Positions 6,918 to 15,037 of a DNA stretch of 49,064 nt are shown piece by piece. Source of the DNA: a virus; the IMG/VR virus record IMGVR_UViG_3300021085_000051, positions 1-49,064 of that record; one strand, written 5' to 3'. Position 1 is the first letter of the stretch, and every line of letters begins with the position of its first letter. The translations under genes were made by a program, and so were the position numbers. The notes beneath the pieces are model-generated. The model saw nothing but the letters and a program-made list of their open reading frames with translations, was not told the DNA's origin and made no database searches.

Positions 6918-8756
6918 ATGGCAAACGGATTATTAGGAAAAAAAGTCGTCGGAAGTCGGGATACGGAAGTTGTTTATACAGTTCCAGCGTCACGGACTGC
7001 GACAATGAATGTAAACATAGTTAACAATGGTTCCGAAACTGGCAACGTATTCCTTTACGTTTCAGACAAGGATTACCAAGCTATTGACTTCGAGGATTAC
7101 AAGCCTCTCGACGATAGCTGGACACTGGATGCGGAAGACTACTTAGATGTTGTAGGCTTCGACCAGTCTTCTTTGATGGCTACCTTGAAGAACACATCCC
7201 GCGATGTGACCAACACAGGTACAGTAGACGTTGAACTCACTCGGAAGATTTCCGTAGACAACGCTGCGGGGACCATGACTGTTGAGGCTCTCAACGCTGC
7301 GCAAAATGGTATGCCTTTGCCGTTCCTTGACGACACCGATTGGTATGTTCGTTCCGCGAACAACGGTTCGACTTACACACTTGCGAATTTCCTTTCAAAC
7401 GGCAGTGCTCAAACCACTGCTAACACATGGGGTCAAGACGCGACTGACAACAACCGCTGGGCTACAAACGTAGATGGCAAAACTGGCCTTTGCTATGTGA
7501 ACGGTACACCCGCTTCTGGCTCTACGACAGTTTCGTTTATTGCTGACTACCGCCGCAAGGATGCTGCAATTTACACAAACACCAATTGGGCGGCTGGTGC
7601 TATCTCTAGCTGCGTGGGCATTAAGACAACGGGTGAATACTTCCTTACTGGTGTTGTTTTCGGTACTGTCTACATTTCGTCAGATGGCAACCCAACAACT
7701 ACAACCATGTTGCAGAACTCTCAGTTCTCTCTCTCGGCAGTTTCGGCCGCAGCGGGTGGTATCATGGTGGGTGCTACAGCATGTGAAGGCGGGTCTGCTG
7801 GATCGGGCTACATCTACATGGCCTTGTCTTCTGATAAAGTTATCTACTCGACCTACGACAGCAACACGGCGGTTTCTTCTACGACTTCTGATTGGGAGTA
7901 CGCATTTGACTTCCCATCGGGCGTCACTTGGGAAGACCTCGTAGATGTGCGTTGCGGTAGTGCAGCAAACGAATTGCTCTTAGTTACCGATAAGAAGGTA
8001 TATCGCACAGTCGATCTGGGCGTCACCTGGACGAACACTCCAAACGCGGGAACAATGCCTTACAAGATCACAGTCGCGGCTGACGCCGCTGGTGCGAATA
8101 AGTACAACGTGAATGGCATTCTTGCTGGTGAAGTTGAGTTGATCCGAGGCCGCACATATCGTTTCTATGTTCACGATAGTACCGTCAACACGCATCCATT
8201 CTTGTTCTCTACAACAGAAAACGGAACTCACGCGACAGGCGGGGCAGCTTACGACACTGGCGTAACCTACTACCTTGGCGACCCAGATGATGACGGGGAT
8301 ACGACGCAGAAGTACGATACGGCTTCTGACTACACCACGAACTTCGCCACCTACAACGGCCAAGTAAGGTTTGTAGAAGTTGTAGTAGCTTCGGATGCGC
8401 CTGATACGCTTTACACTTATTGCCATACCCACAGCGGTATGGGCTTTACGGTAAACGTAGCAGACGCGCCTACCACTGCGCCAAACGATGATGAGACAAT
8501 CATGGTTGCTGCCTCTATCTGGGCAACGACAAGCGGTGACGTAACCAAGAAGTTTGATCTCTTTAAGAACGGCGAAACATACAGCCGTGAAAAGCGGTTC
8601 TTTGAGCTTCCCGAAGTGGACCTCTACGACAAAGCTGGCCTTGGGTCAGGTGCTCTCTTGGAACGGACTGCAATCATGGCGTCTTCTGGTGAGCAAATCA
8701 TTGTCAAAACATCGGGTGAAAACGTAGTCGTCCGTGTACACGGAATAGAGGAGTAA
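6918..8756 (+). CDS. Large virion adhesin with Asp-box repeats and a cupredoxin-like domain
   Basis: 612 residues. The N-terminus is beta-rich. The centre has Asp-box-like turns (VYRTVDLGVTWTN; also ISSDGNPTTTT), as in sialidase-type propellers. Residues about 390-515 look like a cupredoxin: a VELIRGRTYRFYV strand, then H426-P-F, and a C502-x2-H505-x2-M508 loop (YTYCHTHSGMGF). These four residues are the classical type-1 copper ligand set, as in amicyanin. Similar domains occur in marine phage structural proteins. It is probably part of the tail tip or capsid decoration that meets the host. Copper binding is inference from the ligand pattern. Confidence 0.65.
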   Translation: MANGLLGKKVVGSRDTEVVYTVPASRTATMNVNIVNNGSETGNVFLYVSDKDYQAIDFEDYKPLDDSWTLDAEDYLDVVGFDQSSLMATLKNTSRDVTNTGTVDVELTRKISVDNAAGTMTVEALNAAQNGMPLPFLDDTDWYVRSANNGSTYTLANFLSNGSAQTTANTWGQDATDNNRWATNVDGKTGLCYVNGTPASGSTTVSFIADYRRKDAAIYTNTNWAAGAISSCVGIKTTGEYFLTGVVFGTVYISSDGNPTTTTMLQNSQFSLSAVSAAAGGIMVGATACEGGSAGSGYIYMALSSDKVIYSTYDSNTAVSSTTSDWEYAFDFPSGVTWEDLVDVRCGSAANELLLVTDKKVYRTVDLGVTWTNTPNAGTMPYKITVAADAAGANKYNVNGILAGEVELIRGRTYRFYVHDSTVNTHPFLFSTTENGTHATGGAAYDTGVTYYLGDPDDDGDTTQKYDTASDYTTNFATYNGQVRFVEVVVASDAPDTLYTYCHTHSGMGFTVNVADAPTTAPNDDETIMVAASIWATTSGDVTKKFDLFKNGETYSREKRFFELPEVDLYDKAGLGSGALLERTAIMASSGEQIIVKTSGENVVVRVHGIEE

Positions 8757-8760
8757 TCTC

Positions 8761-10353
8761 ATGGGTCGCACACTTATAGGGGGTACGGCTGTAGCTACAG
8801 TCGCGCCCACACCCACCACACCAGCAGCAGGCTCATCAAGTAGCTCGGACCCTCGTAAAGAAGGTCTGCCAATGTTCGCATCTTGGGTAATGCACGACGA
8901 TAACTTTCGTGGCATCCAGTGTTCCACTTACAGCAGCGACGGTATGCAGACTAACAATCCTTGGGCTTACTCTCTCCATAGTAGCCCCGGTTCTAATTAC
9001 CACGGCGGGGTAATGAACGATAAGTATTTTGGCAAAAGCAGTGACAAGCCGCAGTGGTTTCGCACAAGCAGCGACATTAGTTCCAATAGTAGTAGCTACC
9101 TAGTGGGCCGTACTCAGGACAATACCCACTGGCCTTCTGCGATGTCGATGAATATTGGCCCTACGGGCCAGTTCGCTTCTAATATTATGAGTGGCACTAA
9201 CCACCGTGTTAAATCACACCGTTACATGACCACTCAGGTTCTTCCCGAGGGTGTTCGTCCTCGCATTTTTCTGGCAAATGACAACCTAACAATATACAGA
9301 ACATCCTCGCCTTCTATTGGTGCTCGTTACGGAGTGGGCGGTCAGTCACTTAATATCACAGAAAGTGCTATGACAGCAGCATTCCCCGGCATTTTAAGCC
9401 GCCGTTATGGTACAAGCTACGGCATGTCTGGCTACAATGAGAAAACTGGCTACTATGTCCTGTTCGCCAAGACCTCCAACGGCAATGTCGATATGTTCAA
9501 GTGGAAGATCGGTGCTGATTACCGCCTTACTGACCCGAAGGTAAACATAAGAGAAGCCTTCCTCAACGCGACTGATTTTGAATATCGTCAGATGGATAAC
9601 AGTTACAATTTGAGCGGCAGCGATGGTTACTACCGTGGTATTATTACCGTTGGCGACAACGGTTATTGCCGCTGGACCCGTTGGGGCGAAGGCAATGGTG
9701 TCTATACCCACTTGTTCCATTTGGACAGTTCGGTATCCAGTAATTTCATCACCTCCAACTCTCCTGACAGCACGGGAGAGACTTATAATTCAGACAATAA
9801 TAACTACAATTATAAAATAAGCATAACAACTACCTATGGGATAGACCAAGGTGACGACCATATCGGCATTGGTTATCAGTCCACATGGGATAATTGCTGG
9901 CACCTCGCTTTCGGCCAATATTACTATTACGGCGCGGGCATGATGGCTTACGTCACCAGCACAGCCGACCCACGGGTTTGCTATCGTATAGAAAATAACA
10001 ACTCTAGCTATGGCTGCTCTCCTATTGCTTCTGGCACCACTGGTTTTATTTTCAGCCGAGATCAAAACGCTGACGGTTCAAACCATTACTGGCATAACTT
10101 CAATATGTTAGGCGCGGTGAAGACGTATGAAGAGATTAATGCAAATATCGCTGCTGGCACGGATAACCCCAGAGGTTCGATATTCACTTACAACAATGTT
10201 AATCTTGGTTCGAATTACGAAAGCATCGCCCATACCGACCAAGGCGGCTTGGTGCCAAACCACGGCTATCATTCTACACAGTACCCCCGTCTTTTGAACG
10301 TAAATTGGTGGCCCACCAAAGACGGCATCATGCAATTCCCAGGAGATTACTAA
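8761..10353 (+). CDS. Putative tail spike or adhesin, Tyr/Ser/Asn-rich
   Basis: 530 residues. A short glycine/threonine/proline linker at the start (VAPTPTTPAAGSSSSSD) leads into a beta-rich body with many Tyr, Ser, Asn and Gly. The linker resembles those joining an anchoring peptide to a receptor-binding body. It lies 4 bases after the previous gene with AGAGGAG upstream and is followed by a small TAATG-coupled gene. No enzymatic motif is visible. Likely role: host recognition; basis: composition and place. Confidence 0.55.
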   Translation: MGRTLIGGTAVATVAPTPTTPAAGSSSSSDPRKEGLPMFASWVMHDDNFRGIQCSTYSSDGMQTNNPWAYSLHSSPGSNYHGGVMNDKYFGKSSDKPQWFRTSSDISSNSSSYLVGRTQDNTHWPSAMSMNIGPTGQFASNIMSGTNHRVKSHRYMTTQVLPEGVRPRIFLANDNLTIYRTSSPSIGARYGVGGQSLNITESAMTAAFPGILSRRYGTSYGMSGYNEKTGYYVLFAKTSNGNVDMFKWKIGADYRLTDPKVNIREAFLNATDFEYRQMDNSYNLSGSDGYYRGIITVGDNGYCRWTRWGEGNGVYTHLFHLDSSVSSNFITSNSPDSTGETYNSDNNNYNYKISITTTYGIDQGDDHIGIGYQSTWDNCWHLAFGQYYYYGAGMMAYVTSTADPRVCYRIENNNSSYGCSPIASGTTGFIFSRDQNADGSNHYWHNFNMLGAVKTYEEINANIAAGTDNPRGSIFTYNNVNLGSNYESIAHTDQGGLVPNHGYHSTQYPRLLNVNWWPTKDGIMQFPGDY

Positions 10354-10619
10354 TGACTAGATACGCGATGGTGTGGACCGAGGAAAATAAAATCACCCTG
10401 ATCGGTGACGATATAGAGGCAATGGACGGTCATACTCTTTTGGAGTTGCCAGACGACTTAGAGCCTTGGCGTTTTTCGGTGGATGCTGATGGTGATCTTG
10501 TAATTGCCTATGAGGGAGAGGACACCGAAACAGCCCTTGCCAGCCTTAAAGCAGATCAGGAGGCGGCTCAAGCCGTCAGTGAAGCCGCAGCCGCCGAAGG
10601 TAGGATTGATGGCGACTAA
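10353..10619 (+). CDS. Small acidic protein coupled to the adhesin gene
   Basis: 88 residues, MTRYAMVWTEENKI onward, ending in an alanine/glutamate helix. The ATG at 10353 overlaps the previous stop (TAATG) with AGGAG upstream, and is preferred over the ATG at 10305, which lies inside the adhesin gene. Small acidic proteins after fibre genes are often assembly chaperones; that role is inferred only from position. Confidence 0.65.
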   Translation: MTRYAMVWTEENKITLIGDDIEAMDGHTLLELPDDLEPWRFSVDADGDLVIAYEGEDTETALASLKADQEAAQAVSEAAAAEGRIDGD

Positions 10620-10869
10620 GCGCGTCAACAAAAAGTCTATGCCTTGCAATAAGCCTCGCCGTGCTCCGGCGGGGTCTAGCAAGAAGTCTGTTGTGAAGGC
10701 GTGTTCTGGCGGCAAGGAAAAGATCATTCGTTTTGGTGACAAGAAAATGTCCATCAAGAAAGGCACCCCTGCCCGTAAGAAATCTTACTGCGCTAGGTCG
10801 GGCGGGATCAAAGGTACTAGCAACAAACTGAGTGCAAACTATTGGTCGCGCAAAGCTTGGAATTGTTAA
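10609..10869 (+). CDS. Basic cysteine-containing small virion-type protein (86 aa)
   Basis: 86 residues, very rich in Lys and Arg, with MPCNKPRRAP at the start, KEKIIRFGDKKM in the middle and KLSANYWSRKAWNC at the end. This pattern (basic, RFG motif, YWSRKAWN end) is one I recognise from marine phages and some algal viruses, with no known function. The start at 10609 overlaps the preceding gene by 11 bases. It is the largest member of the cationic cluster and could bind packaged DNA. Confidence 0.7.
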   Translation: MATKRVNKKSMPCNKPRRAPAGSSKKSVVKACSGGKEKIIRFGDKKMSIKKGTPARKKSYCARSGGIKGTSNKLSANYWSRKAWNC

Positions 10870-10884
10870 AATAGGAGAACTGAA

Positions 10885-10995
10885 ATGCCTCAAGTCGGTA
10901 AAAAGAAATTCCCATATACCAAAGCTGGTAAGGTCGCTGCGGCCAAAGCCGCCAAGAAAACTGGCAAGCCCGTTAAAAAGAAAAAGGGCTACTAA
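10885..10995 (+). CDS. Tiny lysine-rich protein (36 aa)
   Basis: 36 residues, starting MPQVGKKKFPYT and ending KPVKKKKGY. ATAGGAGAAC gives a strong ribosome site 6-7 bases before the ATG, and the stop overlaps the next ATG (TAATG). Small proteins starting MPQVGKKKFPYT are familiar from marine phages. A cationic DNA-binding or capsid-lining role is inference. Confidence 0.7.
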   Translation: MPQVGKKKFPYTKAGKVAAAKAAKKTGKPVKKKKGY

Positions 10996-11087
10996 TGGCA
11001 AAGACCTCGAAAGCCGTAAAAAAGCTCGGTTCCAAAACACAGTCTGGAAACATGCAACATAAGGACTGCCCCTGCACACAAGGATAA
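10995..11087 (+). CDS. Tiny basic protein with HKDCPC motif (30 aa)
   Basis: 30 residues, starting MAKTSKAVKKLG and ending MQHKDCPCTQG. It begins in the TAATG overlap of the previous stop. The CPC pair near the end might bind metal. Supported by coupling and by its place within a run of similar tiny basic genes; too short for a family call. Confidence 0.55.
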   Translation: MAKTSKAVKKLGSKTQSGNMQHKDCPCTQG

Positions 11088-11090
11088 GTC

Positions 11091-11234
11091 ATGCCAGCCA
11101 AGAAAAAGAAACTCGACGCTTGCGCCAAGAAAGTGAAGTCTCGCTACAAGGTTTGGCCCTCGGCTTATGCAAGCGGTGCTGTTGCTAAGTGCAGGAAAGT
11201 AGGCGCAAAAAACTGGGGCAACAAAAAGAAATGA
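11091..11234 (+). CDS. Tiny basic protein with WPSAYASGA motif (47 aa)
   Basis: 47 residues: a lysine-rich start, then CAKKVKSRYKVWPSAYASGA and VAKCRKVGAKNWG. The KVWPSAYASG motif recurs in small basic proteins of phages and of large eukaryotic viruses and is a strong sign that this is a real gene. The stop overlaps the next start as ATGA. Function unknown; nucleic-acid condensation is a reasonable guess. Confidence 0.75.
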   Translation: MPAKKKKLDACAKKVKSRYKVWPSAYASGAVAKCRKVGAKNWGNKKK

Positions 11235-11446
11235 GTGACCTTCGTAAGTGGTTTGCCCAGAACGGTGGCAAGGGATGGATTGATTGCAAGACGGGCAAAC
11301 CTTGTGGACGACAGAAGGGTGAAAAACGCAGATCATATCCAGCATGTCGCCCAACCAAGGGGGCATGTAACAGCGCGGCGAGTAAGAAGACTTCCTCAAA
11401 GCGCATAAGCTGGAAAGGAAAGAAAAGTGGCAAAGGGTCCAAGTAA
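11231..11446 (+). CDS. Small basic cysteine-rich protein (71 aa)
   Basis: 71 residues with GGKGWIDCKTGKPCGR followed by YPACRPTKGACN. Four spaced cysteines suggest a small zinc-stabilised fold. The ATG at 11231 overlaps the upstream TGA; a longer start at 11189 would run back into the previous gene and lacks a ribosome site. It belongs to a family of small basic virus proteins of unknown function. Confidence 0.72.
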   Translation: MSDLRKWFAQNGGKGWIDCKTGKPCGRQKGEKRRSYPACRPTKGACNSAASKKTSSKRISWKGKKSGKGSK

Positions 11447-11537
11447 AGCATTGCGCAAGACAGGATGCGGCATGACCAAACCTGGCAAGGCACCGATTAA
11501 AAAGAAACCGAAATCAGGAATGAAAGTTTCCAAATAA
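11427..11537 (+). CDS. Tiny lysine-rich protein, GTG start (36 aa)
   Basis: 36 residues, beginning GTG-Ala-Lys-Gly-Pro at 11427 inside the end of the previous gene, with AAGGAAAG upstream. Lysine and proline pairs dominate (KAPIKKKPKSGMK). The stop lies 2 bases before the next gene. Supported by spacing and by likeness to its neighbours. Confidence 0.5.
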   Translation: MAKGPSKALRKTGCGMTKPGKAPIKKKPKSGMKVSK

Positions 11538-11539
11538 TT

Positions 11540-11824
11540 ATGACACTTAAATCTGACGTTAACGACCTGATCCAACTTTCGGAAAGTAGGGGATGGGCTA
11601 AGATCAACAAGGTCATGCACGATGAAATGTTACAACTCGCATTGAGCATGGCCCGAACTCCCGACATGACGCAGCAACAAATGGATTTCCAGCGTGGAAC
11701 CATTTGGGCGGCTGAACAATTACTGAATGTGCCACAACGTCTAATACATAAACTTGAAGGCGAAATGGCGATGGAACAAGCAACACACTCCGCTACGGCT
11801 GAGAAAGGATTTAACGATGGCTGA
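11540..11824 (+). CDS. Conserved small head-assembly-region protein
   Basis: 94 residues, helical, soluble (SRGWAKINKVMHDEML; FQRGTIWAAEQLLNVPQRLI). It overlaps the scaffold start by 8 bases. Proteins of this type often sit just before the scaffold in marine podoviruses; role unknown. Confidence 0.65.
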   Translation: MTLKSDVNDLIQLSESRGWAKINKVMHDEMLQLALSMARTPDMTQQQMDFQRGTIWAAEQLLNVPQRLIHKLEGEMAMEQATHSATAEKGFNDG

Positions 11825-12812
11825 TAAGAACCAAGACCAGATGGCACGTATTGCGGCAAAGCAATTAGGCGGCGAGGCACCGAAAGAAGCGGTAGCACCC
11901 GCAGCGAATGCCACCCCTCAAGAGCAAGCGGCCCAAGTTGCTTCGCCTCAAACTGAGGGCGACAAGTCGCAAGAGGCGGCAGTAATGTATAAGATCAAGA
12001 TGGGTGACAAAGAGCGTCAGCTTACACCTCAACAGATTTCCAGTACATTCGAGCGTTACCGCGACCTCAACCACAAGCAAGCGCAGATGAAGCCAGTTAT
12101 GGACTTGGCTGAAAAGATGATGAATGCTGGTGGCATTGACGGTGATGCGGCGGCGAAACTGATGCAAGCTTCTATGAAGGCTTACACTAAGAACGCCCAA
12201 ATGGGGAAAACACGCCCAGCGCAGCAAGGGGTAGCGGCACCACAACAGCCTAGCCCGAATGCTCAACAGCCCAACTTGGACAATGAGTTTAAAAAGTATG
12301 AAGACGAAAACGCTATTTCACTTCCCCCAGGATATAGGGAAGCGGCTGCACGTTTGAATGCTATGGAACAACGTCTTGGTCAGGGTATGCAGATGATGCA
12401 GCAAATGAACCAACGTATGGGTCAGCAAGCCCAGCAAGGCGTTCAGTCTGCGCAGCAAGCACAAGGTGATCGGATGCAAGCTGTTGAGCAAAGTATCCGC
12501 AACAACTTGGACCGCGCACAACAAGCGGCTGGATTGCCCGACGAAGCGGTTAAGGACTTCCAAGCTTATGCTGGTGAACGCGGCTACACTGCCGAGGATT
12601 TTGCCGACACCAATCTAACGATGAAGGTTGTGCAAGACTTTGCAAATCAGCGCAACACTCCTGAGTTTAAGCGGTTGAAGGACATGTCTTCTCGTCGCCA
12701 AGCTTTCTTGCAAACGCAGCAAGGTAGCCCCGCGTCATCGGCAGCAAAGCCTAAAGGCGACCAAACAATGGCTCGTATGGCAGCTAAAGCGATTGCAGGT
12801 CGCAATCAGTAA
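11817..12812 (+). CDS. Head scaffold protein (putative)
   Basis: 331 residues, hydrophilic, very rich in Gln, Ala and Met with long helical tracts (LGQGMQMMQQMNQRMGQQ), directly upstream of the major capsid gene. It contains YKIKMGDKERQLTPQQI, resembling scaffold N-terminal regions in other podoviruses. Scaffolds template procapsid assembly and leave before or during packaging. The start at 11817 is used because the longer frame to 11754 lies wholly in the previous gene. The call rests on composition and place. Confidence 0.75.
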   Translation: MADKNQDQMARIAAKQLGGEAPKEAVAPAANATPQEQAAQVASPQTEGDKSQEAAVMYKIKMGDKERQLTPQQISSTFERYRDLNHKQAQMKPVMDLAEKMMNAGGIDGDAAAKLMQASMKAYTKNAQMGKTRPAQQGVAAPQQPSPNAQQPNLDNEFKKYEDENAISLPPGYREAAARLNAMEQRLGQGMQMMQQMNQRMGQQAQQGVQSAQQAQGDRMQAVEQSIRNNLDRAQQAAGLPDEAVKDFQAYAGERGYTAEDFADTNLTMKVVQDFANQRNTPEFKRLKDMSSRRQAFLQTQQGSPASSAAKPKGDQTMARMAAKAIAGRNQ

Positions 12813-12814
12813 AA

Positions 12815-12825
12815 TTAGGGACGAC
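12815..12825 (+). promoter_or_regulatory. Exact TTAGGGACGAC motif before capsid gene
   Basis: Exact 11-mer, two bases after the scaffold stop codon and about 150 bases before the major capsid ATG. Its last two bases open the long hairpin at 12824-12914. Confidence 0.55.
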
Positions 12826-12914
12826 ACGCGACTGACAATTCCACATATTAGAGGTGAACAGACGCTACGGCTTCAACTTCATGTTCACCCCTTGGGAATT
12901 GTAAGGTCGCGTGT
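12824..12914 (+). promoter_or_regulatory. Three-helix structured leader of the major capsid gene
   Basis: Nested perfect pairings: 12824-12832 with 12906-12914 (9 bp), 12835-12842 with 12895-12902 (8 bp) and 12853-12860 with 12882-12889 (8 bp), around a 21-base loop. As RNA this would be a stable untranslated leader element; as DNA it could be a cruciform. No reading frame is supported here. Possible roles are transcript stability, an operator or a processing site. Confidence 0.6.
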
Positions 12915-12976
12915 TTTCCGCGTACTAAACAACGTCCCCCGATAAAACGTAACACCTATAGAAAAGGAGATCAGCA

Positions 12977-14143
12977 ATGGCTGGTATTCAAGGTCTTCGG
13001 GGTACAGGTCAGTTTGACAGTGACTTTCGCCCCAAAAATTACCGCGAACTTTTTTCGCTCCTCGAACCAAACGGAAATTCGCCTTTAAACAGCATGTTAG
13101 CAATGACAGGCTCCGAGGCAACGGACGATCCAAGCTATAAAAATTTCCGAGATGAACTTCCCAACCGTGCGCTTTCAGTAAACGGTGCGGTAGCTTCTGC
13201 CTCTACTACATCTATCACAGTGGATGCTGGTAACGACAACTTGTTTGCCGTTGCGGGTTCTATCATTGTGAACGCCCAAACTGGCGAAGTCATGCGTACT
13301 ACTGCTGACGCTTCGGCAACGGGCTTGGTTGTAGAGCGTAACATTGGTGGAACAAATCACCAGATTGCAGACGGGGCCGACTTGTTCATTGCTGGTACAG
13401 CATATGAAGAGGGCGCGAACTCTCCAACTGGCGTAAGCTTCGACGCAACCGTGTCAGAAAATTTCACTCAGATTTTCCGCACGGCCTTCACAGTCACCGA
13501 AACACTACGTGCAACTAACTTGCGCACAGGTGACAAAGAAGACGAAATGGCGACCAAAGCTCTCAAGATGCACATGATGGACATCGAACGAGCAATGTTT
13601 TTCGGTAAGAAAAACGAAAGCGCGGGTTCAACAGCCCAACCTCGTCGTTTCACAGGTGGCTTGATCAATACTCTATCTAACGTGATTGACCGTTCTTCTG
13701 CATCAAATACGATGACAGAAGATCAGTTTGATCGCTCGTTGATCGAAGACATCTTTGCGTTTGGTAGCAAACAGAAGATTATGTTCTGCGGTGCCAAAGT
13801 CGCTGGACACCTTCAAAAATTTGGTAAGGACCGTTGGTCCCCCCATGTTATTGAAGACACGTACGGCGTGTCACTTACGGGCTACGAGACTTTCGCCGGG
13901 ACGCTTGCGGTCCATCTTCACCCACAGTTCCGCATGGTTCCTGGGATGGAAAATGCGGCGGTGATCGTGGATTTCCCATACTTGAAGTATCGTTACATGG
14001 AAGGCCGCGACACATCGCTTTTGCGTGATCGTCAGTCCCCAGACGCCGATGCAGTCAAACATGAGTATTTGACCGAATGTGGCCTCGAATTGTTGCAAGA
14101 CAAGGTACACACATACATCAAAAATTGGGACGCAATTGCGTAA
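12977..14143 (+). CDS. Major capsid protein, SU10-like (DUF5309 type)
   Basis: 388 residues. It starts MAGIQGLRGTGQFDSDFRPKNYREL and contains the family pattern around ENFTQIFRTAFTVTETL, then MATKALKMHMMDIERAMFFG with RRFTGGLIN, typical of SU10-type HK97-fold capsids. It forms the icosahedral shell. AAAGGAG precedes the ATG by 7 bases. It stands alone between a motif/hairpin leader and a strong terminator, which fits an abundantly and separately transcribed gene. Confidence 0.88.
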   Translation: MAGIQGLRGTGQFDSDFRPKNYRELFSLLEPNGNSPLNSMLAMTGSEATDDPSYKNFRDELPNRALSVNGAVASASTTSITVDAGNDNLFAVAGSIIVNAQTGEVMRTTADASATGLVVERNIGGTNHQIADGADLFIAGTAYEEGANSPTGVSFDATVSENFTQIFRTAFTVTETLRATNLRTGDKEDEMATKALKMHMMDIERAMFFGKKNESAGSTAQPRRFTGGLINTLSNVIDRSSASNTMTEDQFDRSLIEDIFAFGSKQKIMFCGAKVAGHLQKFGKDRWSPHVIEDTYGVSLTGYETFAGTLAVHLHPQFRMVPGMENAAVIVDFPYLKYRYMEGRDTSLLRDRQSPDADAVKHEYLTECGLELLQDKVHTYIKNWDAIA

Positions 14144-14166
14144 CTTTTGATGCAGTGAAATTAGTT

Positions 14167-14193
14167 AAGGGCAGCTTCGGCTGCCCTTTTCTT
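14167..14193 (+). terminator. Intrinsic terminator after capsid gene
   Basis: AAGGGCAGC-TTCG-GCTGCCCTT stem (9 bp, TTCG tetraloop) followed by TTCTTT, 23 bases after the capsid stop. It runs straight into the next TTAGGGACGAC motif. Confidence 0.9.
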
Positions 14194-14203
14194 TAGGGAC
14201 GAC
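14193..14203 (+). promoter_or_regulatory. Exact TTAGGGACGAC motif after terminator
   Basis: Exact 11-mer fused to the end of a strong terminator, 55 bases before the next ATG. Because transcription should stop just upstream, a restart signal is needed here. A TAAAAT hexamer follows at 14213-14218. Confidence 0.6.
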
Positions 14204-14258
14204 TAAGGGTGGTAAAATCTGGATAAATAAAGGTGAACCATCATTAGGAGCTACTTTT

Positions 14259-14609
14259 ATGGCGAAGAAACGCGCACGTAACGAAGACGGTCACTATATC
14301 GCAGATGATCCGACCACACCTCAGAATGAGGCTTGGGAAGAGCAAGAGCCTAGCCCAGCCAAGGCTAAACGCAAAGCCAAGCAAAGCCATGCTCCTAAGA
14401 AGGAAGCGGCATCGCCATTTACTTATTTTGTTTCGACGGGTGAAGAGTCCTCAGTTTTCGATCTTCGCATTGGTGACGTAAAGGTTCGCGGTTCGTGGGA
14501 CACTGGCCGTGAGCATGTTTTTTGGAAAGTACCTGCCGACATTGTTGCTAACGCAATGAAGCACCACCACATTTGGTCTGGGCGCATTATTCCAGCCGAG
14601 GACGACTGA
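14259..14609 (+). CDS. Head-associated hypothetical protein
   Basis: 116 residues. The start MAKKRARNEDGHYIADDP followed by TTPQNEAWE is a pattern seen next to capsid genes in marine podoviruses. The C-terminal half is a compact domain (FDLRIGDVKVRGSWD; HVFWKVPADIV). ATTAGGAGC lies upstream, and the stop overlaps the next start (TGATG). Probably a decoration or head-completion protein; the exact role is unknown. Confidence 0.65.
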   Translation: MAKKRARNEDGHYIADDPTTPQNEAWEEQEPSPAKAKRKAKQSHAPKKEAASPFTYFVSTGEESSVFDLRIGDVKVRGSWDTGREHVFWKVPADIVANAMKHHHIWSGRIIPAEDD

Positions 14610-15037
14610 TGGCAGAGCGGTCCGTAGTAAAGCCGTTTGCGGCGGGTAAGGAGAAATTTTCTCCCCTAGAAGACTTGGTAAGGTCGTCTTTAGTACGGGC
14701 TGGTAACTTCTCGCCTAGTCGCATTGATGGCGAAGTAATGATGATGATGATTGAACTCGCCAACCGAGTTGTCGAGGAAGTTCGCAAGCACCCGTACTGG
14801 TCGGGTAGTGACATAAACTATTACAATGACCCTACGGAAAGCCGCGACATTCCAGACATGGTAATGATTGATGGTTTGACCGCGCATTACTTGCTTCAGC
14901 AAGGTTCAGACAAAGCGATGGTGTTCTTACAGATATACCAATCCAACCTAACCGACACCCTGTTTACGCGAACCAATGGAAACAAAAAGATCGTTGTCAA
15001 CATAAGGGACGGTGGCTCAAACCAGCGGTATTACTAA
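14609..15037 (+). CDS. Head-tail adaptor (connector) protein, putative
   Basis: 142 residues, helical, starting at an ATG that overlaps the previous stop. A longer start at 14573 lies within that gene. It contains PSRIDGEVMMMMIELANRVVEEV, HPYWSGSDINYY and MIDGLTAHYLLQQGSDKA, resembling gp6-type connectors that sit below the portal. The next gene starts directly after its stop. Position between capsid and nozzle genes supports an adaptor role. Confidence 0.65.
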   Translation: MAERSVVKPFAAGKEKFSPLEDLVRSSLVRAGNFSPSRIDGEVMMMMIELANRVVEEVRKHPYWSGSDINYYNDPTESRDIPDMVMIDGLTAHYLLQQGSDKAMVFLQIYQSNLTDTLFTRTNGNKKIVVNIRDGGSNQRYY

